From positions 620,001 through 684,000 of the forward strand of contig JAJQRF010000001.1 of the NCBI GenBank assembly GCA_021228405.1: DNA of 64,000 bases, read 5' to 3'. The position numbers and the translations under genes were made by a program. The stretch comes from Pyrinomonadaceae bacterium (GTDB lineage Bacteria > Acidobacteriota > Blastocatellia > Pyrinomonadales > Pyrinomonadaceae). This document shows, piece by piece, positions 44,639 through 53,646 of the stretch. The notes under the pieces are model-generated. The model saw only the letters and a list, made by a program, of their open reading frames with translations, was not told the origin of the DNA and did no database searches. Each line of letters begins with the position of its first letter. The first letter of the stretch is position 1.

Positions 44639-44777
44639 AATCGGTCGGTATTAATTTTCTATATCATTCGACGAAAAATTGCAAATTTTATTTCAATTTT
44701 TGAGAATATTTTTTTAAGTTTTTCGGTAAAATGTTCAGAGAAATAGTTTCATATAAAGACTTTAATATATTTAACCG

Positions 44778-47700
44778 ATGAGAAAACCAAAATTCGTCCT
44801 ATTTTTTACATTAATTTTAATTTTGCTTTTAATTCAATCGGTAACACCCGCCGAAACGATCAATATTTCGGGAAAATGGAATTTCTCTTTAGACCGCAAT
44901 GATGTCGGAATCACTGAAAAATGGTTTGAAAAGCGATTAACTGAAAAAATATCGCTTCCCGGCATTCTACAATCACAGGGTTTCGGCGACGATATTTCAA
45001 CGAAAACGCATTGGGTTTTGTCGCTTTACGACAAGCATTGGTTTCTGCGCGAAGATTATAAAGATTTTACCGAAGAAGGCAGCGTCAAGGTTCCCTTTCT
45101 TTCACAACCGCCGAAACATTATCTCGGCGCGGCTTGGTATCAGAAAGAAATTGAAATCCCCGTAACCTGGCAAAATAAAAGAGTTGTTTTATTTCTCGAA
45201 CGTCCGAAATGGAAATCGACCGTTTATGTTGACAGTAAAGAGATCGGTTCAAATTTGAGTTTGGTCGCCGAACACGAATACGATCTCGGAAATCTGAGCA
45301 CGGGAAAACATCTAATTTCGATTCGTGTCGATAACCGGATGCTGATGGATTACCGCCCCGACGCACACAGCGTTTCCGATTCACTTGGAATGAGTTGGAA
45401 CGGAATCGTCGGCAAAATGGAGCTTTGGGCAACGAGCAATGTTTGGATCGAAGATGTTCAAATTTTCCCGAATGTTGAAAAAAAATCGGCTTTCGTAAAA
45501 GTTAAGATCGGAAATTTGACCGATCAACCGGGTAGCGGAACTATAACTGCGAAAGACGTAATTCAAAAAATAGTCTGGGGCGAAAGAGGCGGATTTGCGG
45601 AATTGACCGTCAATTTTCCAAAAGACACGCAAAATTGGAGCGAATTTCATCCCATACTGCAAAAATTATCGCTACAATTAAAAGGCGATAATATTGATGA
45701 TACAAAGGAAATCTCATTCGGTTTTACGGAAATCTCGACCGACAAAAGCGAATTCAAACTGAACGGACGCACGATCTATCTGCGCGGAACGCATCACGGC
45801 GGCGATTTTCCGCTGACGGGTTATCCGCCGACCGACGTTTCTTACTGGAGAAAAATCTTTCAGATCAACAAAAACTGGGGCATCAATCACATTCGTTTTC
45901 ATTCTTTCTGCCCGCCCGAAGCGGCATTTCAAGCGGCTGACGAACTCGGAATTTATCTCCAGCCCGAACCCGGAATGTGGAACGCCGTTTCGCCCGGAAC
46001 ACCAATGGAAAAAATGCTTTACGAGGAAACCGAACGAATGATAAAAGCTTACGGAAATCATCCGTCGTTCGTTCTTTTGTCGCCTTCAAACGAACCGAAA
46101 GGGCGTTGGAAAGAAGCGTTTGATACTTGGATTTCTTATTACAAAGTTACTGATCCGCGCCGAATTTATACGAATGGAACCGGACATACCGAACGCGAAG
46201 TTCCCGACCTCGACAAAGGCACGGATTATCTCGTGATGCAGAGAATCGGGCAAAAAATGCTGCGCGGAAACACGGCTTGGTTCGGCAAAGATTACGGCAA
46301 ATCTTTGGAAGATATAAATATTCCGGTCGCCTCGCACGAACTCGGACAATGGATTTCTTATCCCGATTTTGCGGTAATGAAGAAATTTAAGGGCTATTTG
46401 AAAGCTGGAAATTATGAGATTTTTCGTGAATCGGCGCGTAAAAAAGGCGTTCTGGCAAAAAATGAAGATTTCGCTTTCGCGTCGGGAAAATATCAATTGA
46501 ATTGTTACAAAGAAGAGATCGAAGCCAATCTGCGAACGCCGAAAATGTATGGATTTCAGCTTTTAGACTTGCACGATTATCTCGGTCAAGGAACGGCTTT
46601 AGTCGGAATTCTCGATGCTTTCTGGGAAGAAAAGGGCTATGCGACCGCGAAAGAATTTCGGCGTTTCAACAGCGAAACCGTGCCGCTTGCGAGGCTTTAC
46701 AAACGCACATTTAAGTCTGATGAAAAATTTGAGGTCGATGTTGAAATCGCTCATTTCGGCGAAAAACCACTCGAAAATGCTGTTCCTTACTGGAAAGTAT
46801 TGGACGAAAATAATACCGTCCGTGCGAGTGGTGAATTTCCGAAGCAAATTATAAATATTGGCAAAAACATCGCGCTCGGAAAAGTAAATGCCGACTTGAA
46901 AAAACTTACCGGCGACCTCGGAATCTACACGGAAAGACCGCGAAATGCCGAAGAAGCCGCCGTTTTGTCCGGTTTTATGTATCAAAACGGTAAGGCTCGA
47001 CAACTCAAACTCGTTGTCGGGATCAGGAACACCGAATTTGAAAACGATTGGAATTTCTGGGTTTATCCTTCAAAAATCGAAGCTAAAGAGCCGAAAGATA
47101 TTTTTGTCACACATTCGTGGGACGAAGCGGAAGCGAAATTAAAAACCGGCGCGAAAGTTTTATATATGCCGCGTAAAGCCGATCTCGATTGGACTTCGCC
47201 GCCGCTCGACGCAGTTCCCGTTTTCTGGAATCGCCTGATGAATCCGGCTTGGAGCAGAATGCTCGGTCTTTGGATAAATCAAAAACATCCCGCACTTTCG
47301 GATTTTCCGACCGAAAATTTCAACGATTGGCAATGGACGGAAATCGTCAAAAATGCGCGCGCGATCAATCTGGACAGATTACCGAAAAATTTACAGCCGA
47401 TAGTCCAACCGATCGATGATTGGAACCGTAATTACAAGCTCGGAATGATCTTTGAAGCAAAAGTCGGTAAAGGAAAATTGCTTGTTTCGAGCGCGGATTT
47501 GGAAAATGATCTGGACGAAAGAATAGTTGCGCGGCAACTGAGGAAATCCCTTTTGGATTATATGAATTCGGGTAAATTCAACCCGCAAGTTACCGTTATG
47601 CCCGAAAATTTCCGTGAAATTCTTTTCCCGACGCGCATTATGCAAAGGCTTGGTGCATTGACCGATATTAAAGAACAAGCCTTGGCTTTTGACGGCGACC

Positions 47701-48152
47701 CGAACACTTTCTGGATCGCGGGCGATCAAAAAGCGGAACGCAAAAATCAGGAATTTTCGATCTATTTTCCAAAGCCGGTTCCGTTTTCGGGTTTGGTAAT
47801 TATGCCGCGCCAGAATCACCGCGATCATGAAGGCGATATTCGTGAATATGCAGTTTCGATTAGCGATGACGGCAAAAACTGGGCGGAAATAAAGCGCGGC
47901 GAGTTTGTTTCGACCTTTGATCCGCAAAGAATTTTGTTCGGGAAAACAGTTGGAGCGAAATATTTGAAATTGACTTCGCTTTCCGGCTTCGGCACGGATA
48001 AAACGACGGCAATCGCCGAACTTGCAATTATTTACGAGGGCGAAAAACTGCCCGAGGACACGAATGATTTGGAATACAAACGCGTCAAATCGGCTTCGAC
48101 CGACATTGACGAAGGCGTAAATGAAGACGACAAAAAGCCGAAAAAACCGTAA
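44778..48152 (+). CDS. Secreted GH2-clan glycoside hydrolase with C-terminal discoidin-like domain
   Basis: An 1124-residue exported enzyme with a hydrophobic signal ending VTPAE. The N-terminal sugar-binding sandwich (GAAWYQKEIEIP, VYVDSKEIGSN) precedes a TIM barrel with IYLRGTHHGGDFPLTGYPPTDVS split by family-typical spacing and the acid/base motif SPSNEPKG, Glu about 439. The C-terminal part (about 960-1095: PFSGLVIMPRQNHRD, AVSISDDGKNWAEIKRG) is an F5/8 type C, discoidin-like carbohydrate-binding domain. The activity within GH2 (galactosidase, galacturonidase or glucuronidase) cannot be decided. It is the first gene of the plus-strand hydrolase cluster. Confidence 0.82.
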   Translation: MRKPKFVLFFTLILILLLIQSVTPAETINISGKWNFSLDRNDVGITEKWFEKRLTEKISLPGILQSQGFGDDISTKTHWVLSLYDKHWFLREDYKDFTEEGSVKVPFLSQPPKHYLGAAWYQKEIEIPVTWQNKRVVLFLERPKWKSTVYVDSKEIGSNLSLVAEHEYDLGNLSTGKHLISIRVDNRMLMDYRPDAHSVSDSLGMSWNGIVGKMELWATSNVWIEDVQIFPNVEKKSAFVKVKIGNLTDQPGSGTITAKDVIQKIVWGERGGFAELTVNFPKDTQNWSEFHPILQKLSLQLKGDNIDDTKEISFGFTEISTDKSEFKLNGRTIYLRGTHHGGDFPLTGYPPTDVSYWRKIFQINKNWGINHIRFHSFCPPEAAFQAADELGIYLQPEPGMWNAVSPGTPMEKMLYEETERMIKAYGNHPSFVLLSPSNEPKGRWKEAFDTWISYYKVTDPRRIYTNGTGHTEREVPDLDKGTDYLVMQRIGQKMLRGNTAWFGKDYGKSLEDINIPVASHELGQWISYPDFAVMKKFKGYLKAGNYEIFRESARKKGVLAKNEDFAFASGKYQLNCYKEEIEANLRTPKMYGFQLLDLHDYLGQGTALVGILDAFWEEKGYATAKEFRRFNSETVPLARLYKRTFKSDEKFEVDVEIAHFGEKPLENAVPYWKVLDENNTVRASGEFPKQIINIGKNIALGKVNADLKKLTGDLGIYTERPRNAEEAAVLSGFMYQNGKARQLKLVVGIRNTEFENDWNFWVYPSKIEAKEPKDIFVTHSWDEAEAKLKTGAKVLYMPRKADLDWTSPPLDAVPVFWNRLMNPAWSRMLGLWINQKHPALSDFPTENFNDWQWTEIVKNARAINLDRLPKNLQPIVQPIDDWNRNYKLGMIFEAKVGKGKLLVSSADLENDLDERIVARQLRKSLLDYMNSGKFNPQVTVMPENFREILFPTRIMQRLGALTDIKEQALAFDGDPNTFWIAGDQKAERKNQEFSIYFPKPVPFSGLVIMPRQNHRDHEGDIREYAVSISDDGKNWAEIKRGEFVSTFDPQRILFGKTVGAKYLKLTSLSGFGTDKTTAIAELAIIYEGEKLPEDTNDLEYKRVKSASTDIDEGVNEDDKKPKKP

Positions 48153-48198
48153 CCTGAAAAACGGAATTGTGAAGCTGTGCTTTTCACCACGAAAAACT

Positions 48199-50805
48199 AT
48201 GAAAACTTTTATCTTGATCTTGTTGTTGACGTTATCCGCGTTCGCTCAATCCGTCCGTGAACGGGCGAATTTTAACGAAGATTGGTATTTTCAGCGAAAC
48301 GATCCGAAAGATGCGGAAGGCATCTTAAATTATGAAAAAATCAAAGATTGGGTTCGTTCGACCGGCAACGAATTCGTCCTGACATCGAATGCCGTAACAT
48401 CCGTCAGACCGGGCGGAAATCCCGGCGAAAATGTGGAATTTACGCATAAAAACTTTAACGATTCAAACTGGCGCAAACTGAATTTACCGCACGATTGGGC
48501 GATTGAAGGAGATTTCATCCGCGAGCTTCCGGGCGAAACGGGCAAACGGGCGTATGCGGGCGTTGGCTGGTATCGCAAACATTTTCAGGTTTCGGAAAAA
48601 GATAAAGGAAAACAATTTTACATAGATTTTGACGGCGCAATGGCGTATCCGACCGTCTGGCTCAACGGTCGCTTTGTCGGCGGATGGACTTACGGTTATT
48701 CGTCGTTTCGGCTCGATCTCACGCCTTATCTCGAATTCGGCAGGGAAAATGTAATCTCGGTGCGCCTCGAAAATCTGCCTGAATCTTCGCGCTGGTATCC
48801 CGGCGCAGGTATTTACCGCAATGTTTGGTTGGTGAAAACCTCGAAAATTCACGTCGAACATTGGGGAACTTATGTCACAACGCCCGAAGTTTCAAAAGAT
48901 TCGGCAAATGTCAGAATCGAAACAACTTTTGTCAATAAATCGATGAATGATGCGGAAGTCAGCGTCAAAACTTCAGTCTATGAAATCGACAAAAATGACC
49001 AAAAGCTCGGCAAGGCGATTGCATTTTCAGGCGAGAAAAAGTGGAATTCGAGCGCAAACTCAAATAATAAATCTTATGAGTTTCTTTCAATAAAAAATCC
49101 GAAATTGTGGAGCGTGAAAAGTCCGAACCGTTATATTGCGGTGACTGAGATCGCGCAAAACGGCGAAATCGTCGATTCGTATGAAACGCCTTTCGGCATC
49201 CGTATCATCAGATTCGATGCCGAAAAAGGTTTTCTGCTGAATGGCGAACGTCTTTACCTGCAAGGAGTTTGCAATCATCACGATCTCGGCGCATTGGGTT
49301 CGGCTTTGAATTATCGTGCGTTGGAGCGGCAACTTGAAATTATGAAGGAAATGGGCGTAAACGCGATCCGCACCTCGCATAATCCGCCCGCGCCCGAATT
49401 ACTCGAACTAGCCGACAAGATGGGTTTTGTCGTGATGAACGAAGCTTTCGACGAATGGGCGAGAGGAAAAAGAGTCAACGGTTACAATAAAGTTTTTGCC
49501 GATTGGCACGAAAAAGACTGGCGGTCGCAACTTCGGCGTGACCGCAATCATCCTTCGGTCATCTTGTGGTCGACGGGCAATGAAATCTGGGAACAAGGCA
49601 CGCCCGAAGGTCATAAAATTTCCAACGAATTGCGCAAAATCGCCCGTGAAGAAGACCCGACGCGCCCGACTTCTGCCGGAGCCAACGACGTGCGTTCGGG
49701 CTACAACGGATTTCAAAAAACGGTTGACGTTTTCGGCTATAACTACAAACCGAAGGAATATCCGAAATTTCGCCGGGAAAATCCGCAGATTCCGCTTTTT
49801 TCAAGCGAATCGGCTTCGACTATAAGCTCGCGCGGCGAATATTTTTTCCCTGTTTCCGACGATAAAAGTCAGGGTCAGGCGGATTTTCAGATGAGTTCCT
49901 ACGATCTTTCCGCGCCGCCGTGGGCAACGCCGCCCGATTGGGAATTTGAAGGACAAGACAAAGCACCTTTCACAGCCGGCGAATTTGTCTGGACGGGTTT
50001 CGATTACCTCGGCGAACCGACACCGTATGACGGGAAATTGAAAAAAATGCCGATCATCAACGATCCGGGCTTACGCCGTCAGATCGAAAAAGAACTTGCC
50101 GAAAATAACGAAATTCAGCTTATTTCACGCAGTTCGTATTTCGGAATCGTCGATCTGGCAGGCTTCAAAAAAGACAGATTTTACATTTACCAGGCGCGGT
50201 GGCGACCCGATCTGCCGATGGCGCATATCTTGCCGCACTGGAACTGGGCGGAACGCATCGGACAGATCACGCCCGTTCACGTTTACACGTCGGGCGACGA
50301 AGCCGAACTTTTCCTGAACGGAAAATCTCTCGGACGCAAAAAACGCGGCGCGTTTCAATATCGCTTTCGTTGGAACGAGATTGTTTACGAGCCGGGCGAA
50401 TTAAGAGTCGTCGCTTACAAAAACGGTAAAAAATGGGCGGAAGACGTGATGAAAACGACCGGCTCGCCCGCAAACATTTCAATGCAAGCTGACCGCGCGA
50501 CGATCAAAGCAGACGGACAGGATTTGGTTTTTATCACCGTCAAAATTACGGACAAAAACAATTTAATGGTTCCGCGTTCTAAAAATGAGATTCGTTTTGA
50601 GATCGAAGGCGCGGGCGAGATCATCGCAACCGACAACGGCGACGCAACCGATCTTTCGTCGTTTCAATCGAAAACGCGCAAAGCATACAACGGAATGGCT
50701 CTGGTCATTGTCCGTTCGCTGAAGGGAAAGGTTGGAAAGATCAAATTAAAGGCTTTTTCGGAAAATCTAAAAACCGCGGAAATTGTTGTTTCGTCAGGTA
50801 AATAA
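48199..50805 (+). CDS. Secreted GH2 beta-galactosidase
   Basis: Hydrolyses terminal beta-galactose, plausibly from galactan side chains. ATG 48199 starts a signal peptide (MKTFILILLLTLSAFAQ) and gives 868 residues; the longer frame from 48121 overlaps the preceding gene. Domains are a sugar-binding sandwich (GVGWYRKHFQVS, TVWLNGRFVGGWTYGYSSF), an Ig-like domain, a TIM barrel and C-terminal sandwich domains. The acid/base lies in WSTGNEIWEQG (Glu about 462) and the nucleophile in TAGEFVWTGFDYLGEPTPY (Glu about 595), a motif characteristic of bacterial beta-galactosidases. The spacer before it (46 bases) contains ACCACGAAAAACTATGAAAA. Confidence 0.9.
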   Translation: MKTFILILLLTLSAFAQSVRERANFNEDWYFQRNDPKDAEGILNYEKIKDWVRSTGNEFVLTSNAVTSVRPGGNPGENVEFTHKNFNDSNWRKLNLPHDWAIEGDFIRELPGETGKRAYAGVGWYRKHFQVSEKDKGKQFYIDFDGAMAYPTVWLNGRFVGGWTYGYSSFRLDLTPYLEFGRENVISVRLENLPESSRWYPGAGIYRNVWLVKTSKIHVEHWGTYVTTPEVSKDSANVRIETTFVNKSMNDAEVSVKTSVYEIDKNDQKLGKAIAFSGEKKWNSSANSNNKSYEFLSIKNPKLWSVKSPNRYIAVTEIAQNGEIVDSYETPFGIRIIRFDAEKGFLLNGERLYLQGVCNHHDLGALGSALNYRALERQLEIMKEMGVNAIRTSHNPPAPELLELADKMGFVVMNEAFDEWARGKRVNGYNKVFADWHEKDWRSQLRRDRNHPSVILWSTGNEIWEQGTPEGHKISNELRKIAREEDPTRPTSAGANDVRSGYNGFQKTVDVFGYNYKPKEYPKFRRENPQIPLFSSESASTISSRGEYFFPVSDDKSQGQADFQMSSYDLSAPPWATPPDWEFEGQDKAPFTAGEFVWTGFDYLGEPTPYDGKLKKMPIINDPGLRRQIEKELAENNEIQLISRSSYFGIVDLAGFKKDRFYIYQARWRPDLPMAHILPHWNWAERIGQITPVHVYTSGDEAELFLNGKSLGRKKRGAFQYRFRWNEIVYEPGELRVVAYKNGKKWAEDVMKTTGSPANISMQADRATIKADGQDLVFITVKITDKNNLMVPRSKNEIRFEIEGAGEIIATDNGDATDLSSFQSKTRKAYNGMALVIVRSLKGKVGKIKLKAFSENLKTAEIVVSSGK

Positions 50806-50830
50806 TTTTCAGTTTTTCAGGGAAGGGACA

Positions 50831-52348
50831 ATGAATTTCAACAGCAGATACAATCGTGTGAGATCAGCTTCGACAAGTGTTCTTTTATGGATTTTTCTTT
50901 CGTTTACAGTCATCGCCCAACAGCCGTTACCACCGCGCAAGACCTTAAATCTGCCGAACGGCGCGAAGCCGATCCCGGAGGGAAAATATAAACCGAACTG
51001 GGATTCGATCAGGAAAAATTACAGAACTCCGAATTGGTTTCCGAAGGCAAAATTCGGAATTATGATGCACTGGGGTCTTTATGCCGTTCCCGCGTATCAG
51101 AGCGAGTGGTATCCGGCGCATATGTATAGCACGAACGCCATCATCAAATATCATCAAGAAAAATTCGGAATGCAGGATAAATTCGGATACAAGGATTTTA
51201 TCCCGTTGTTCAAAGCCGAAAAGTTCGACCCGGCGCAATGGGCTGATTTGTTCAAAAAGTCCGGCGCACGATACGTGATCCCGACTGCCGAACATCACGA
51301 CGGTTTCGCGCTCTACGACAGTGAATTAACAAAATGGGACGCAAAAGATATGGGACCGAAACGCGATCTGATCGGCGAGCTTGGCAAAGCGGTTCGCAGG
51401 GTAGGTTTAAAATACGGCGTTTCAAATCATCGGATGGAACATTGGTCGTTTATGTATCCGAAAGACGCGAATCTGAAAACAGACCTTTTCGATCCTGAAT
51501 ACGCAGACTTCTACGGTCCGCCGCAAAAACCGCAAGCGGGCGAAGATTATATGGCGGGCAAAGCCTCGTTCAGCAAAGAGTTTCTGGAAGAATGGCTGAG
51601 GCGATGCCAGGAATTAGTTGATAAATATGAGCCTGATATTTTCTGGTTCGACAACGGTGTGAACGACCGCAGACTCGATCCCGTCAAACTTCGCCTTGCC
51701 GCTTATTATTACAATTCCGCCGAAAAATGGAAAAAACAAGTTTCGCTCAGTACGAAAAGTGACGCGTATCTTTACGGTTCGATCAAAGATTACGAACGTC
51801 AATCGCGTGCGCCGAAGGAAATAACTGATTACCCCTGGCAGGTTGACGATCCGGTTTTGAATCGTTTCGGCTACACGGAAGGCTCATCGATCACGAACGT
51901 CGGCACGGTAGTTAACCGCTTAATTGAAAATGTCAGCAAGAACGGCGCGCTTTTGCTCAATATTTCGCCGAGAGCCGACGGCACGATTCCCGAAAACCAA
52001 CAGAATTTACTGCTTGAGATCGGCAAATGGCTCGACGCAAACGGTGAAGGAATTTACGGGACACACGCCTGGACGAAATTCGGCGAAGGCGGTGACGACG
52101 AGCAAAAATTTCGTTTCACGGTGAAAAAAGACACGCTTTACGCTTTTGCGACAAATCGCAGAGGCACGGATTTATTAATAAAATCTCTTCCTTTAGGTAT
52201 GGGAAAAATAAAATCCGTTTCGCTTCTCGCCAATAAAACGAATTTGAAATTTTCGCAGAACGAAAACGGTTTGAGCATTAAATTGACAAATCCCGACCCC
52301 GGAAATTTCCCTGTCGGGTTAAAGATTAAAGGCTTAAATATCAAATAA
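50831..52348 (+). CDS. GH29 alpha-L-fucosidase, secreted
   Basis: Removes alpha-L-fucose from oligosaccharides. ATG 50831 is preceded by GGAAGGGA and begins a signal peptide (STSVLLWIFLSFTVIAQ); 505 residues. GH29 blocks are FGIMMHWGLYAVPAYQSEWYP split over about 75-95, YVIPTAEHHDGFALYDSEL and the nucleophile in PDIFWFDNGVND (Asp about 274), then LLLNISPRADGTIPE. A C-terminal beta-sandwich follows. Fucose is a minor substituent of rhamnogalacturonan and xyloglucan, which fits the locus. The next gene starts two bases after its stop. Confidence 0.93.
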   Translation: MNFNSRYNRVRSASTSVLLWIFLSFTVIAQQPLPPRKTLNLPNGAKPIPEGKYKPNWDSIRKNYRTPNWFPKAKFGIMMHWGLYAVPAYQSEWYPAHMYSTNAIIKYHQEKFGMQDKFGYKDFIPLFKAEKFDPAQWADLFKKSGARYVIPTAEHHDGFALYDSELTKWDAKDMGPKRDLIGELGKAVRRVGLKYGVSNHRMEHWSFMYPKDANLKTDLFDPEYADFYGPPQKPQAGEDYMAGKASFSKEFLEEWLRRCQELVDKYEPDIFWFDNGVNDRRLDPVKLRLAAYYYNSAEKWKKQVSLSTKSDAYLYGSIKDYERQSRAPKEITDYPWQVDDPVLNRFGYTEGSSITNVGTVVNRLIENVSKNGALLLNISPRADGTIPENQQNLLLEIGKWLDANGEGIYGTHAWTKFGEGGDDEQKFRFTVKKDTLYAFATNRRGTDLLIKSLPLGMGKIKSVSLLANKTNLKFSQNENGLSIKLTNPDPGNFPVGLKIKGLNIK

Positions 52349-52350
52349 TT

Positions 52351-53640
52351 ATGTTGGTTAAATCATTCATACTTGTTTCCCTTACGTTGTTCGGAGCATT
52401 TTCCGCAAATGCTCAGAGCTTCCCGGAAAAATTCGATTTCGGCAACGGTCGGACGGCAGAAGGCTACATTTTGGTTTCAGATTCCGACGTTTACAGCAGG
52501 GAAAAGGGCTTCGGTTTTGAAGAGGTTTCAAACGTCAAATGCTTTGACCGCGGCGGCAAAAACATTCTGCTGTCAGGCTTTTGCACTTCCGAGAAACCAT
52601 TCTATTTTTCCGTGCGGGTAGCGGAAGGAAATTACAAGATCACCGTTACTTTCGGCGATAAGATGAACGCGGCAAGCACGACCGTAAAAGCCGAGTTGCG
52701 GCGTTTGATGCTCGAAAACATCGAAACTCAAAAAGGAAATTTCCGCACCGAAACTTTTGTCGTCAATGTGCGAAATCCAAACTTTCCAAACGGCGAGGTA
52801 AAACTTAAAGACCGCGAAAAAACTATGGAATGGTGGGCTTGGGACGACAAATTAACGCTCGAATTTAACGGAAAAAGTCCGACTATCAATTCCCTTGTGA
52901 TCGAAAAAAAGGATTCGATTCCGACTGTTTTTTTATTGGGTGATTCGACCGTTTGCGACCAGCCGCGTGAGCCTTATGCGAGTTGGGGACAAATGTTCAC
53001 CCGATTTTTTCAACCCAAAATTGCGATTGCCAATCACGCCGAATCGGGCGAATCTCTACGCAGTAGTTTCGGCGCGAAACGTTTAGATAAAGTGTTGAGT
53101 TTGTTGAAAAAGGGCGATTTTGTTCTGATTCAGTTCGCACATAACGACGAAAAGGAAAAAGGTAATGGAGTTGGTGCGTTTACGACTTTTAAGGCGGGTT
53201 TGAAACAATACGTCGCCGCGATTCGCGCCAAAGGCGCAACGCCGATCCTCATAACGCCGGTTCATCGACGAACCTTTGACGCAAACGGAAAAATCACTAA
53301 TTCGCACGGAGATTATCCCGAAGCCGTTCGGCAAACCGCGACCGAAGAAAAAACTGCATTAATTGATCTGACCGAGATGAGTAAAGATTTTTACGAAGCT
53401 CTGGGACAGGAAAAATCCGGCGTTGCATTTAAGGAAGGCGACGGAACGCATCACAGCATTTACGGCGCGTATCAGCTTGCAAAAATGATCGCCGCCGCGC
53501 TCAAAAAGCAAAAAATGCCGCTCGCCAAATATCTCGTGAGAGATTTTCCCGATTTTGACCCGAAAAATCCTGATCCTTTTGAGAATTTCAGGCTTCCGGC
53601 AAGTCCCCTGATAACCGACATAAAACCTTTAGGAAACTAA
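52351..53640 (+). CDS. CE12-like acetylesterase with N-terminal accessory domain
   Basis: Secreted SGNH esterase of 429 residues. After a signal peptide (AFSANAQS), residues about 22-185 form a beta-sandwich accessory domain (FDFGNGRTAEGYILVSD, FYFSVRVAEGNYKITVTFGD), perhaps carbohydrate-binding. The catalytic domain has FLLGDSTVCDQP, HAESGESLRSSFG, IQFAHNDEKEKG and the catalytic pair in GDGTHHSIYGAY. The Asn block HND and GDST are as in rhamnogalacturonan acetylesterase. The module order matches two-domain bacterial CE12 enzymes. It lies between GH29 and GH2 with minimal spacers, so it is co-transcribed. Confidence 0.88.
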   Translation: MLVKSFILVSLTLFGAFSANAQSFPEKFDFGNGRTAEGYILVSDSDVYSREKGFGFEEVSNVKCFDRGGKNILLSGFCTSEKPFYFSVRVAEGNYKITVTFGDKMNAASTTVKAELRRLMLENIETQKGNFRTETFVVNVRNPNFPNGEVKLKDREKTMEWWAWDDKLTLEFNGKSPTINSLVIEKKDSIPTVFLLGDSTVCDQPREPYASWGQMFTRFFQPKIAIANHAESGESLRSSFGAKRLDKVLSLLKKGDFVLIQFAHNDEKEKGNGVGAFTTFKAGLKQYVAAIRAKGATPILITPVHRRTFDANGKITNSHGDYPEAVRQTATEEKTALIDLTEMSKDFYEALGQEKSGVAFKEGDGTHHSIYGAYQLAKMIAAALKKQKMPLAKYLVRDFPDFDPKNPDPFENFRLPASPLITDIKPLGN

Positions 53641-53646
53641 TCTAAG

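Larger units (their letters stand above)
44409..44777. promoter_or_regulatory. Divergent regulatory region between rhamnose operon and GH2 cluster
   Basis: A 369-base AT-rich gap without a gene, driving the two largest transcription units in opposite directions. It contains both operator types, at 44542-44560 and 44622-44638. I cannot fix -35/-10 elements. Confidence 0.7.

Noticed and set aside
51905-51923. LacI-type operator in the GH29 gene
   Set aside because: It is deep inside coding sequence and arises from Asn-Arg-Leu codons; probably chance.
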